A stretch of DNA of 64,000 nucleotides from Rhodococcus rhodnii. Lineage in GTDB: Bacteria; Actinomycetota; Actinomycetes; Mycobacteriales; Pseudonocardiaceae. This document shows positions 35,773 to 44,488 of the stretch, piece by piece; position 1 is the first letter of the stretch, and each line of letters opens with the position of its first letter. The position numbers and the translations under genes were made by a program. Where the stretch lies: the NCBI GenBank assembly GCA_000720375.1, contig JOAA01000014.1, positions 62,001 to 126,000 on the forward strand, read 5' to 3'. Below the pieces are notes generated by a model. The model was not told the origin of the DNA, did no database searches, and saw only the letters and a program-made list of their open reading frames with translations.

Positions 35773-36879
35773 CTAACGGTGTCGTGCGGCTGCCGCGACC
35801 GCGGCGCTGGCGCCGATGATCAGCACTACGGTGGTTATCGCCCAGCGCCGCTTCTTCTCCGTGTCCGGTTTCCTCGGCGCCGCAACGGGTTTGGCTGACG
35901 GCGGCGGGCTCTTGCGGGCCTTTGTTGTCGTCGTCGGCGGCGCCGGGGGTGACGGAGGCGGCGGCTGAACCACTTGCCGCACAGGCGGTCGCGAAGTGGT
36001 CGTCGTCGGCGGTGTGGTCGGACGCGGCGTGCTTGTCCTTGGCGGAGTGGGCCGTTGGGACGGCGGTGGCGGGGGAGGAGGCGGTGGTGGTTGGGGTGGC
36101 GGGGCCGGTGGCTCGACAACGGGCGGCGGGGTCAGACAGCCGGCCGCGTCGGTCGTATCGGCGGGCGCGAATGACGCCACCTCGGCGGTGTTCTTCGGTG
36201 CGTTCAACGGAATCCGGTACAGCCGGCTCTTGCCGTGCGACCGGTTGACGATCGCGTACAGGATCCGGCCGGGAGCCATCAGCACCGCGCCGTACGTCCC
36301 GAACGGCAACGCGGAAGGCTTGGCCACCACACGGACTTTGCCAGTCAACGGGTCGACGCTGACGACCATGCCGACGCTTGTCACGCCGTACAGCAACGCG
36401 TCCGACCCGAAATCCCAGTCGTCGACGTGCGCGAGCCACGACAGCCACTTCGTCCTGGTGATCTGCAAGTACGTCGGGCTCGCCGGGTTGATGTCCAACG
36501 ACACCAGCTTCAGTCCGTCCCGCAGGAACAGGGTCGACCCCGAGATGGCTCCCGCGGTGGCGTCGCCGATGCCGCGCACCTTGCCCCGGTCGACCGCCGT
36601 GCCCCCGCGATCGAGCGTCACCACGTGCGAACGGGTCGAGACGCCGTACAACAGGTTCTGGCTTCGCGAATAGCCGATCGCGTTGAGCTCGTTGGAGAAC
36701 TTGCGCAGCTCCGCCCCTCGGCCTTCGGGCAGCGAGAGTCTGACCAAAGTGGACATGGAGCCGTGTTTCGGGGTGTACACCTCGAAGGCGTCGCACTCGC
36801 CGTCGGCCGCGCGGGCAGTGCCCACCAAACCGCTCGCCATCACGATCGAAGCGGCCAACGCCAGACTGGGCAGTCGCAT
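35773..36879 (-). CDS. Secreted, Pro/Thr-rich, C-terminally anchored protein with beta-propeller-like domain
   Basis: A 368-residue protein with a signal peptide (1-24, cleavage near ARA-A). Residues 27-240 have repeated strands such as YSRSQNLLYGV and YGVTSVGMVVSVDPLTGKV, resembling DUF6923-like propellers. Residues 246-335 are a proline/threonine stalk with a run of ten or more prolines. The C-terminus is KKRRW plus a hydrophobic helix (346-363). There is no LPXTG motif, so anchoring would be by the helix. Its ATG overlaps the stop of the bestrophin-like gene (TGATG). Confidence 0.75.
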   Translation of the reverse strand: MRLPSLALAASIVMASGLVGTARAADGECDAFEVYTPKHGSMSTLVRLSLPEGRGAELRKFSNELNAIGYSRSQNLLYGVSTRSHVVTLDRGGTAVDRGKVRGIGDATAGAISGSTLFLRDGLKLVSLDINPASPTYLQITRTKWLSWLAHVDDWDFGSDALLYGVTSVGMVVSVDPLTGKVRVVAKPSALPFGTYGAVLMAPGRILYAIVNRSHGKSRLYRIPLNAPKNTAEVASFAPADTTDAAGCLTPPPVVEPPAPPPQPPPPPPPPPPSQRPTPPRTSTPRPTTPPTTTTSRPPVRQVVQPPPPSPPAPPTTTTKARKSPPPSAKPVAAPRKPDTEKKRRWAITTVVLIIGASAAVAAAARHR

Positions 36880-37649
36880 CAGTTCAGCCGGTCCAGCACG
36901 GCGGTGAACGCTTCCGGGCCGACCGCGGCACCGCCGCTGAACGGGTTCTGCAACTGGTAGATCGCGAACAGCAGCAACGTGATCGCGGCCGCGAGGGTGC
37001 CGGAGATCAACGCGTGCGAGAGCACTTTCGGCCCGCCGTGCAAGTAGATCAGGCCCATCACCATCACGCTGCCGATCAGCAGCGCGAACCAGACCACCGT
37101 GCTCACGCCGCCGCTCGCGGCCGCGTCCAGCCGGGCCTGCCTGGCTTGGTAGACCTCCCATAACTGGTCTGTGGCAGCGGCTTTACGGCTTTCCTGCCAC
37201 GGGTCGTCGGCCGCCGTCGGTGCCTTGGCGATCGTGTCGCGCAACTGCTCGAGCTGCTGCCAGCCCGCCGTGCTGTCGACCGTGCCCCGGTCGCTCATCT
37301 GTGGCCATTCCTGGCTGACGACCGTGTTGGAGTAGTCCATCGTGATCTGGCGGACCTTGGTGCTCACCGGTTCCTGCAGCGCTTCGGCCGACCAGGACAC
37401 CGCGACCAGGTTGTTGGCTTCCCGCTGCGAGTCGTCCTGCGCCGCGCTCACCCCGTCGAATAAGGAAATCAGCACGAACGCGAGCAGCACCGCGTGCAGT
37501 CCCGCGACGATCGTGAACACCTGTCCAGCGACTTCGTTGTTCCCGCTCAGGCCGACGGTCGCCGGTATCCGGTGGACGAGGGCCGCGACCGATGCGGCGA
37601 CCACACCCGCTCCGATGATCCAGAACGCGCCGCTCAGGTAGATGCTCAC
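36879..37649 (-). CDS. DUF4239 (bestrophin-like) membrane protein
   Basis: A 256-residue protein with two N-terminal helices (about 7-27 and 45-65), a long charged helical region (about 70-175) and two C-terminal helices (about 185-205 and 215-235), which matches the DUF4239/bestrophin-like layout. Channel activity is possible by analogy only. It is cotranslated with the downstream secreted stalk protein (TGATG overlap), so the two may act together at the cell surface. Confidence 0.8.
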   Translation of the reverse strand: MSIYLSGAFWIIGAGVVAASVAALVHRIPATVGLSGNNEVAGQVFTIVAGLHAVLLAFVLISLFDGVSAAQDDSQREANNLVAVSWSAEALQEPVSTKVRQITMDYSNTVVSQEWPQMSDRGTVDSTAGWQQLEQLRDTIAKAPTAADDPWQESRKAAATDQLWEVYQARQARLDAAASGGVSTVVWFALLIGSVMVMGLIYLHGGPKVLSHALISGTLAAAITLLLFAIYQLQNPFSGGAAVGPEAFTAVLDRLN

Positions 37650-37748
37650 GCCGCGGAAGGCTGATGCAACACAGTGTGGCCGGACAAGACCTGCGCGTGA
37701 TTACCACTCTTCGACCACTCGGGTTTCGCCGATTCGGAGCAACGCCGG

Positions 37749-38504
37749 TTAGCTCGACTGCTCCAAACGCGTGATGCCTACGGCCCTGAGCCACGCGAGA
37801 ACCGTCGCCCGGCCAAGCGATTCACGATCATTCCCCAAGGCGCGCAACGTTGTCGAGCACAACTGGGCGTTGGGGATCGTCGATGCCCAACGCCGCGCGA
37901 CCTCGATCGGATGGACCGGGTCGTCCGAGCACCCGGCAATTCCCGTCGGCACGGTGATGCGACCCAGTTCAGTCAATTCCGGTGCGGGCCGCGTCGCTGC
38001 AACGTCCAACGAGTCCGCCAGGCCCGGTTCGGCCCGTCGCCACGCACGGGACAACTCAGCCGCCAGCCACGGCTCGGCATCAACGGTGGCGAGGGTCGCG
38101 TCGACACCGTGTTCACGTACGGCCTGAGCGCTCAGCCGCGCCGATACGGCCGCAGGTGCATTTCCTGGTGACCCGTTCCATGCCGGGAGCGCGAGCAGCA
38201 GTCCGGCGCATCGTCCTGGGTTCGCCAGCGCCCACTCGACCGCGAGGTGTGCTCCCAGCGATATCCCGCCGACGAGAACCGGCGCGCCGGAAACGTCATC
38301 CAGGGCCTTCAGATGCGTTTCGGCCAGCGTTTTTCCGGGTACCGGGCGGGGCGCGACCAACTGAATACCGATCGTACGAAGCGGACCTTCGAACACTGAC
38401 CGGACAAAAACCTCATCCGAGGCCGTACCTGGCAGAAGAATCGCGGTCTGAATCGTGTCCGACAGGGAACGCCCAACCGACACCTGACGTTGGTGTACTG
38501 ACAC
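37749..38504 (-). CDS. Alpha/beta hydrolase family protein
   Basis: A 251-residue hydrolase with the nucleophile elbow GGISLGAHLAV (Ser in G-x-S-x-G) and a candidate acid/His pair near GCSDDPVHPIEVARRW in the last third. GTG start with GGAGG. It is divergent from the OB-fold gene. The position between DUF3710 and OB-fold/DUF3159 genes matches M. tuberculosis Rv2695 (from memory). Substrate unknown. Confidence 0.82.
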   Translation of the reverse strand: MSVHQRQVSVGRSLSDTIQTAILLPGTASDEVFVRSVFEGPLRTIGIQLVAPRPVPGKTLAETHLKALDDVSGAPVLVGGISLGAHLAVEWALANPGRCAGLLLALPAWNGSPGNAPAAVSARLSAQAVREHGVDATLATVDAEPWLAAELSRAWRRAEPGLADSLDVAATRPAPELTELGRITVPTGIAGCSDDPVHPIEVARRWASTIPNAQLCSTTLRALGNDRESLGRATVLAWLRAVGITRLEQSS

Positions 38505-38584
38505 GGTTCCGGCCTCCTGCCTACGGTTACGCTTGATTGTGCACGGGTCGGAGTCGGGGCCGATCCCACCAATGAGGAGCAGGC

Positions 38585-38965
38585 ATGGGTGTCGACAAGG
38601 GGGACGGATATTTTCGCCGTCTTGTCCGCAAGCTGACCAGCGACGTCGAGGAGCTGGACGCCGATGACCTGTCCGCCAGCGTTGAGGCGAGCGGCGCCAT
38701 CAAGGCGTGCGACTGCCGCTCCGGCCAGGAGGTCACGGTGCTGGGCAGGCTGCGCAGCGTCGAGCTCTCGCCGGGCGACGCGGTCGCCACGCTGGAGGCC
38801 GAGCTGTTCGACGGAACCGAGGGTGTGACATTAGTCTGGCTCGGCCGACGGCGGATTCCCGGTATCGAACCGGGCAGGACGGTGAAGGCGAAAGGCCGGA
38901 TCGCGGTGCGGGACGGCCGCAAGGTCCTCTACAACCCCTACTACGAGCTGCAGACGACTACATGA
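38585..38965 (+). CDS. OB-fold nucleic-acid-binding protein
   Basis: A 126-residue protein whose C-terminal 80 residues form an OB fold (EVTVLGRLRSVELSPGDAVATLEAELFDGTEGVTLVWLGRRRIPGIEPGRTVKAKGRI). The N-terminus (MGVDKGDGYFRRLVRKLTSD) is a short amphipathic helix. The stop overlaps the DUF3159 start as ATGA. It is conserved beside DUF3159 and trkA in mycobacteria (Rv2694c from memory). RNA or DNA binding is inferred from the fold. Confidence 0.87.
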   Translation: MGVDKGDGYFRRLVRKLTSDVEELDADDLSASVEASGAIKACDCRSGQEVTVLGRLRSVELSPGDAVATLEAELFDGTEGVTLVWLGRRRIPGIEPGRTVKAKGRIAVRDGRKVLYNPYYELQTTT

Positions 38966-39702
38966 CTGATGAGACGCCCAAGCCAGAGTCCGAGAAGGTT
39001 GAGCAGGTAGACCCGGCCGAGAAGCCGATACCGACGCTCTGGGAACAGATGGGCGGGATGGTCGGGTTCATCTCGGCCTCCATCCCGGTCGCCGTTTTCG
39101 TGATCGTGAACTGGGCGACCAGCATGGGTCCGGCGATCTGGAGCGCGGTGGGGGCCGCGGTGCTGATCGCCGTGATCCGGATCATCCGCAAGGAACAGCT
39201 GATGCCCGCGATCTCGGGCATCTTCGGCGTGGCCATCGCGGCCTTCATCGCCTACCGGGTCGGTGAGGCCAAGGGCTTCTTCCTGTACGGCATCTGGGTC
39301 TCCGGTGTGCTCGGCGGGTCGTTCCTGATCTCGATGTTCGTCCGGTGGCCGCTGGTCGGCGTGATCTGGTCGACGCTCAACGGGCACGGTCTCGGCTGGC
39401 GCAAGGACCCGAAGTCGCGGCGGGACTACGACATCGCGACCGCGGCGTGGACGCTGGTCTTCGCCTCGCGCGTGGTCGTACAGCAGTGGCTGTACAACGC
39501 CGACGAGACGACACTGCTCGGCATCGCGCGTATCGCCATGGGCTATCCGCTTACCGCGATCGCGTTGCTGGTGACGGTGTGGGCGGTGCGCCGCGTGGAC
39601 AAGCGCGACAAGGCTCGTGAGGAAGCCGAGAAGGCGGAGACCGAGACCATCGAGCGTGAGCTACGCGCGAAGTACGACACCCCGGCCCAAGAGTCCCCCT
39701 GA
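38962..39702 (+). CDS. DUF3159 family membrane protein
   Basis: A 246-residue protein with about five or six helices between residues 33 and 215 (VGFISASIPVAVFVIVNWAT, AIWSAVGAAVLIAVIRII and others), then a charged coiled tail (DKRDKAREEAEKAETETIEREL). ATG overlaps the OB-fold stop (ATGA). It matches DUF3159, conserved in actinobacteria next to the Trk genes. Function unknown. Confidence 0.88.
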   Translation: MTDETPKPESEKVEQVDPAEKPIPTLWEQMGGMVGFISASIPVAVFVIVNWATSMGPAIWSAVGAAVLIAVIRIIRKEQLMPAISGIFGVAIAAFIAYRVGEAKGFFLYGIWVSGVLGGSFLISMFVRWPLVGVIWSTLNGHGLGWRKDPKSRRDYDIATAAWTLVFASRVVVQQWLYNADETTLLGIARIAMGYPLTAIALLVTVWAVRRVDKRDKAREEAEKAETETIERELRAKYDTPAQESP

Positions 39703-39769
39703 GGTATTACGGGATTTATCGGAGCCTCACCGGATGTGTCCAGGGCGGTGACTTCGCAACGCTGGCGCC

Positions 39770-41617
39770 ATGAGGAAAGCAGCCAGCAGAACCGTGGTCG
39801 GCCTGGTTGTCGTCAGCGGCTTGCTCGCATCCGGTGCCGCCGAGGCGAGCACCGGTTTCGAGTACCAAAGCCTTGACGGCAGCGGGAACAACCGCGCGCA
39901 TCCGGAGTGGGGCAAGGCGGGCGGGGCCTACCTGCGGGTGGGGCCCGCGCACTACACCGACGGGATCGGGGCGCCGTTTCCCGGCCCGAATGCCCGCTAC
40001 ATCAGCAATCGCGTGTTCAACGACGCCGGTCAGCGGTTGTCGTCCCCGCGCGGCGTGAGCCAGTGGGCGCCCGCGTGGGGCCAGTTCGTGGATCACACTT
40101 TCGGTTTACGTGTGAGCGATCCGAGCGCCCCGCCGGGAGGCATTCCGTACGACCAGAACGACCCGATGGAGATGTTCCCGAGCGGCCTCGATGTCGTACC
40201 GTTCGGGCGAAGTAAGCCAATCGACGGAACCGGCGTGGACAAACCACGCGAACAGGTGAACGCACTGGGCTCGTACATCGACGCGTTCGCTGTCTACGGC
40301 ACGCCCGCCCGCCTGGAGTGGATGCGCGAAGGCCCGGTCGACGGGAACATGGCCAACAACAGCGCGAAACTGTTGATGCCAGGGGGAAACCTGCCGAGGC
40401 GCGACGCGCGCGGCGACATGAATACGGCTCCGGGAGCCGACGACGGCGCCGGGCGGATGCGCGGCAACGGCATGGTCGCGGGTGACGGACGCGCGAACGA
40501 GAACACCGGTTTGCTGGCCGTGCAGACGCTGTTCGCCCGTGAGCACAACAGGATCGTCGACCGATTGCCGAAATCTCTACCCGAAGAGGTGAAGTTCCAG
40601 ATCGCCCGGCGCGTGGTGATCGCTACGCAGCAGTACATCACCTACAACGAATTCCTGCCCACGCTCGGCGTGCACCTCAAGCCGTACCGCGGGTACAGGC
40701 CGGACGTGAACGCGACGCTGGGCAACGAGTTCGCGACCATCGGGTACCGCGGCGCGCACAGCATGATCCACGACGACATCCGGCTGAAGGTTCCTGCTTC
40801 GCGGTACACGCCCGCGCAGCTGGATGCGTTGCGGGCCAAGGGAGCCGTGGTGAAGGTGGCCGGCGACACCGTAGAGCTCACGATGACCGCCGCCGAGGCA
40901 CCGTTCAACCCGGACTTGTTCGAGGAACTCCGCCTCGGGCCGGTGCTGCAGGGACTCGGCCGGTATCCGGCGGCCGCGTCGGACGAGCAGATGGGGGAAC
41001 TGATCCGCAGCATCCCGTTCAGCGTGCCGGGAACCACGATCATCTTCGACATCACCGCGGTGGACATCGAGCGCGGCCGGGACCACGGCATGCCGACCTA
41101 TCAGCAACTGCGTGCGACATACGGGCTTTCACCGAAGACCTCGTTCCAGGCGGTCACCGGCGAGGCGACCGAGACGTTCCCCGCCGACCCGGAACTCACG
41201 CCCGGCAACGAGATCAACGACCCGGACTCGCTGGATTTCATCCGATTGCGCGACAAGAACGGCCGCGAAGTCCCGTCAGGTAGCGATGATGCCGTGACCG
41301 GTGAGCGCAGGACGACCACCGCGGCGCGGCTGAAGGCCTTGTACGGGGACGTCTCGAAGCTGGAAGCCTTCGTCGGCATGGTGGCCGAACCGAAGGCGCC
41401 AGGCCATGAGTTCGGTGAATTGCAGACCGCGATCTGGCAGAAGCAGTTCGAGGACCTGCGAGACGGCGACAGGTTCTTCTACGGCAACGATCCTGCGCTC
41501 ACGATGATCAAGCACAAGTACGGCATCGACTATCGGCAGAACCTCGGCGACGTGATCGCCCGCAACACCGACGTGCCGCGCTATGACTTGGCGGTCAACG
41601 TGTTCAGGGTGTCCTGA
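39770..41617 (+). CDS. Secreted animal-type haem peroxidase
   Basis: A 615-residue protein with a signal peptide (about 1-27) and an An_peroxidase domain over the rest. The distal site WGQFVDHTFGL has Q105, D108 and H109; FAREHNRI (255-262) holds conserved Arg/Glu; proximal His is H330 in IGYRGAHSMIHDD; RGRDHGMPTY is the late family signature. It should oxidise halides or organics with hydrogen peroxide outside the cell. Bacterial members are uncommon. It is inserted between DUF3159 and the Trk pair, and its 3' end overlaps the convergent NmrA-like gene by 37 bases. Confidence 0.9.
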   Translation: MRKAASRTVVGLVVVSGLLASGAAEASTGFEYQSLDGSGNNRAHPEWGKAGGAYLRVGPAHYTDGIGAPFPGPNARYISNRVFNDAGQRLSSPRGVSQWAPAWGQFVDHTFGLRVSDPSAPPGGIPYDQNDPMEMFPSGLDVVPFGRSKPIDGTGVDKPREQVNALGSYIDAFAVYGTPARLEWMREGPVDGNMANNSAKLLMPGGNLPRRDARGDMNTAPGADDGAGRMRGNGMVAGDGRANENTGLLAVQTLFAREHNRIVDRLPKSLPEEVKFQIARRVVIATQQYITYNEFLPTLGVHLKPYRGYRPDVNATLGNEFATIGYRGAHSMIHDDIRLKVPASRYTPAQLDALRAKGAVVKVAGDTVELTMTAAEAPFNPDLFEELRLGPVLQGLGRYPAAASDEQMGELIRSIPFSVPGTTIIFDITAVDIERGRDHGMPTYQQLRATYGLSPKTSFQAVTGEATETFPADPELTPGNEINDPDSLDFIRLRDKNGREVPSGSDDAVTGERRTTTAARLKALYGDVSKLEAFVGMVAEPKAPGHEFGELQTAIWQKQFEDLRDGDRFFYGNDPALTMIKHKYGIDYRQNLGDVIARNTDVPRYDLAVNVFRVS

Positions 41618-42393
41618 GCCCAGTTCCTGAACGTGGCGGGTGGCCGACCGAGGACGTGCTCAACATGGTCGGTCACCACCGCGTTGCCGCCGTTGCGGAC
41701 AATCTCGAAACCTTTGAGCATGAAGTCGACCGAATCGGGGGACATGCCTTGCGCCAGCATCGATGTGCGCGCCTGCTCCGGCGAAATGTCCATGGTCGTC
41801 AGCGGCTTGCCAAGGACTTCGCTGAGGATGTCGACTTGCTGTGCGGTGCTGAGCAGTTCCGGCCCGGTCAGCGTGTACGTCTGGTTGTCGTGGTCGTCGG
41901 TCAGCAATGCCTTCGCGGCGACCGCAGCGATGTCGCGGGGATCGACCACTCCGTTGGTACCGTCGCCGTAGTAACTCGGAACCGGTTCGCCCGCTTGGAT
42001 TTGTGGGAGCCAGGCCAACGCGTTCGACGCGAACGTCGTCGGCCGCAGAATCGTCCACATCAGATCACTTGACCGCAGCGCCTGTTCGCCAGGCAGATGC
42101 CAGCTGCTGGTCAGCTCGAAACCCGGCTCGCCGGTATGAATCGCGGAGATCTTCACGACCTTCCGGACGTGCTGTGCGACCTCCAGTAACGCCAAGTCAT
42201 GCTCGGCGGTCTTACCCGGAGCGGACAACAGAAAGACCGTATCGACGCCGTCGACCGCACGTTTCAACGACTCGGCGTCCTCGAAGTCGAACCCCTGTCG
42301 CCGTGACATCGCCCGGACATCCGCGCCGCTTTCGGCCAGCAGCGGTACCAGGTGACTGCCGATGGTGCCTGTCGCACCGGTAACCAGAATCAT
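41581..42393 (-). CDS. NmrA-like NAD(P)-binding protein (atypical SDR)
   Basis: A 270-residue Rossmann-fold protein beginning MILVTGATGTIGSHLVPLL, the NAD(P)-binding GxxGxxG motif. It has the NmrA/azoreductase-like pattern (DADSLKRAVDGVDTVFLLS region, TILRPTTFASN, DPRDIAAVAAKALL) and no YxxxK catalytic pair, so it may be a redox sensor or quinone/azo reductase. ATG 42393. It is divergent from an AraC-type regulator (61 bases between starts), which probably controls it. Convergent overlap with the peroxidase. Confidence 0.87.
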   Translation of the reverse strand: MILVTGATGTIGSHLVPLLAESGADVRAMSRRQGFDFEDAESLKRAVDGVDTVFLLSAPGKTAEHDLALLEVAQHVRKVVKISAIHTGEPGFELTSSWHLPGEQALRSSDLMWTILRPTTFASNALAWLPQIQAGEPVPSYYGDGTNGVVDPRDIAAVAAKALLTDDHDNQTYTLTGPELLSTAQQVDILSEVLGKPLTTMDISPEQARTSMLAQGMSPDSVDFMLKGFEIVRNGGNAVVTDHVEHVLGRPPATFRNWAQDTLNTLTAKS

Positions 42394-42454
42394 GGGCTTA
42401 ACGGTGTCAAGAAGTCCGATCAGGACATAGGAAGATTCGGCTATCGTCGAGAAC

Positions 42455-43153
42455 GTGAAACCCTGGGACATTCACGGGACATGCGAGTTCTCCGGCGGAC
42501 GGAAGACATTGACCCGCCTGCCGAGCACGAGTACATCGTTGGTCTTCGTGATGCTGCCCAGCGGCGAGAGCCAATTGGTCGTGATGGGCCCACGTACCCG
42601 CGCGTTGTACTTCCCCCACAAGGACATCCCGCTCACTGTTAACGCGCAGTTCCACGCGGGCTGGGCAGGCATCCTGACCGGCGTGCCCGTCAACGAACTG
42701 ACCGATCGTGTGGTCCCGCTTAGCGATCTGTGGGGCGAGGACGGCACCCGACTGCACGATCAGCTGATCTCCGACCCACGGAATGTAACCGATCGGATGG
42801 AAAAGGCGCTTGCCGCCAGGCTGTCCGACAACCCGGCGGGTTTACTCGTCCGGGAAGCGACCCGATGGCTGGACCGCGAACGGCTGCCGGAAACCGCGCG
42901 CCGCTTGAACATCAGTGAACGTCACCTGCGCACGTTGTTCACGGGTGCGGTTGGCATGTCACCGAAGCGGTACGTTCAGGTGAATCGGGTGCGTTCGGTG
43001 CTTTCCCGCGCCGGCGCTCGTAAAGGCGCGCAGCTTGCGGCGGAGAGCGGCTACTACGACCAGTCACACATGACCGCGGAGTTCCGCGCGACCATGGGCG
43101 TCCCGCTCGGCGCGTACCTCGCAGGCGACTTGCCAGCGCCGTCCGCGTGCTGA
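42455..43153 (+). CDS. AraC family transcriptional regulator
   Basis: A 232-residue regulator. Residues 1-125 form a short DUF6597/cupin-like sensor (FVMLPSGESQLVVMGP...HAGWAGILTGVPVNELTDRVVPL). Residues 130-228 form the double helix-turn-helix (LPETARRLNISERHLRTLFTGAVGMSPKRYVQVNRV, LAAESGYYDQSHMTAEFRATMG). GTG start. Divergent from the NmrA-like gene, its likely target; the sensed molecule is unknown. Confidence 0.88.
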   Translation: MKPWDIHGTCEFSGGRKTLTRLPSTSTSLVFVMLPSGESQLVVMGPRTRALYFPHKDIPLTVNAQFHAGWAGILTGVPVNELTDRVVPLSDLWGEDGTRLHDQLISDPRNVTDRMEKALAARLSDNPAGLLVREATRWLDRERLPETARRLNISERHLRTLFTGAVGMSPKRYVQVNRVRSVLSRAGARKGAQLAAESGYYDQSHMTAEFRATMGVPLGAYLAGDLPAPSAC

Positions 43154-43198
43154 TCCCTTGAACGCCGAGGGACTGCCCTTCGGAACTCGGTGATCAGC
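43149..43198. terminator. Imperfect hairpin between convergent genes
   Basis: Outer arms GCTGATC / GATCAGC and an inner near-match CCGAGGG / CCCTTCGG, between the AraC and GNAT gene ends. The structure is interrupted, so the call is tentative. Confidence 0.4.
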
Positions 43199-43252
43199 TC
43201 GTTTGATAGGCCGGGCCTTGCCAGCCTTCTCGTCGTACCAGCCACGGGAGTG

Positions 43253-43813
43253 CTAGCGGTCTCGCCACTCGCTGGCGAGGATGGCGAACACGATCTCATC
43301 GGTCCACTCGCCCTTGACGAACTCGTTCTCCCGGAAATGCGCCTCCTGACGCATCCCGAGTTTCGAAAGCACGCGGGCGGACGCCGCGTTGCGGCCGTCG
43401 ATCCGGCCGATCACGCGGTGGGCCTTCAACTCCTCGAACGCGATCCGCAGCAACGGCCGCGCAGCCTCGGTCGCGAAGCCATGCCCGTAGTGGTCCGGGT
43501 GCAGCACATACCCGATCTCCGCCTGCTGGTGCTCGCCCGGCAGCCAGTTGAGCACCACGTCACCGATCATCGCGTCGGTGTCCTTGCGCACGACCGCCAG
43601 CATCAACGAGTCGCCCGGCGCCGTCAGCCTGGACATCTTGGCGATCCGCTCGTCCAGTTTGGCCTGGACCTCAACCCGGCTGAGCGCCTCGGTGTAGAGG
43701 TAACGGTTCACCACCGGCCGTGACCGGATGTCGTACAGCTCGTCGAAGTCGGCCGGGGTGAAGACACGCAGCCAGAGCCGGTCCGTCTCGATCTTGCCGG
43801 AAGGGGCGAACAC
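43253..43813 (-). CDS. GNAT family N-acetyltransferase (RimJ/RimL type)
   Basis: A 186-residue acetyltransferase. The N-terminus ETDRLWLRVFTPADFDELYDIRS is typical of RimJ/RimL-like enzymes. The acetyl-CoA site is GYVLHPDHYGHGFATEAARPLL, followed by RIDGRNAASARVLSKLGM. Targets could be ribosomal protein N-termini, amino acids or antibiotics. GTG start; ends opposite the AraC gene. It lies 18 bases beyond the trkA pair on the same strand and may share their transcript. Confidence 0.88.
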   Translation of the reverse strand: MFAPSGKIETDRLWLRVFTPADFDELYDIRSRPVVNRYLYTEALSRVEVQAKLDERIAKMSRLTAPGDSLMLAVVRKDTDAMIGDVVLNWLPGEHQQAEIGYVLHPDHYGHGFATEAARPLLRIAFEELKAHRVIGRIDGRNAASARVLSKLGMRQEAHFRENEFVKGEWTDEIVFAILASEWRDR

Positions 43814-43831
43814 CCCTCCGACAGTATCCGA

Positions 43832-44488
43832 TCACGCGCCGAGAGCTGTGCGGATTTCATGTTCGACGTTCGCGGCCGCCACGAACAACAGCTCGTCACC
43901 CGGTTCGAAGGTGTCCTCCGGCTGCGGCACGATCACGCGACCGCCACGCAGGATTGTCACGAGCGCCGCGTCGCGGGGCAGATTGATCTCCTGCACCGGT
44001 TTGCCCGCCAGCGGCGTGTCCTCCGGCAGCGTCATCTCGACGAGGTTTGCCTGGCCCTGACGCAACGTCAGCAACTGCACGACATCGCCGACACTGACCG
44101 CTTCCTCGACCATGGCCGCGAGGATGCGCGGTGTGGACACTGCCACGTCGACGCCCCACGCCTCGGTGAACAGCCACTCGTTGGCCGGGTCGTTCACGCG
44201 CGCGACCACTCTGCGGACCGCGAACTCGGTCTTGGCCAGCAGCGAGACCACCAGGTTGACCTTGTCGTCGCCGGTCGCGGCGATGACCACGTCACACAGC
44301 TGCAGGCCGGCGTCCTCAAGGGACGACAGCTCACACGCGTCGGCCAGCACCCACTCGGCCTGCTCGACGGTGTGCGGCTCGAAATGGGAGGCCTGCCGCT
44401 CGATCAGCATCACCTGGTGCCCGTTCGCCACGAGCTCCGCGGCGATGGACCGACCGACGGCGCCGGCGCCAGCGATCGCGACCCGCAT
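43832..44488 (-). CDS. ceoC: TrkA family potassium uptake regulator (CeoC-like)
   Basis: A 218-residue protein with an RCK_N Rossmann domain (VAIAGAGAVGRSIAAELVANGH, nucleotide-binding GxGxxG) and a C-terminal RCK_C domain (about 140-215, TLPEDTPLAGKPVQEINLPRDAALVTILRGG). It gates a Trk/Ktr channel in response to NAD(H)/ATP. Start overlaps the upstream trkA stop as TGATG. Paired with a second TrkA as in M. tuberculosis ceoB/ceoC. No TrkH/TrkG channel gene is adjacent. Confidence 0.9.
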   Translation of the reverse strand: MRVAIAGAGAVGRSIAAELVANGHQVMLIERQASHFEPHTVEQAEWVLADACELSSLEDAGLQLCDVVIAATGDDKVNLVVSLLAKTEFAVRRVVARVNDPANEWLFTEAWGVDVAVSTPRILAAMVEEAVSVGDVVQLLTLRQGQANLVEMTLPEDTPLAGKPVQEINLPRDAALVTILRGGRVIVPQPEDTFEPGDELLFVAAANVEHEIRTALGA

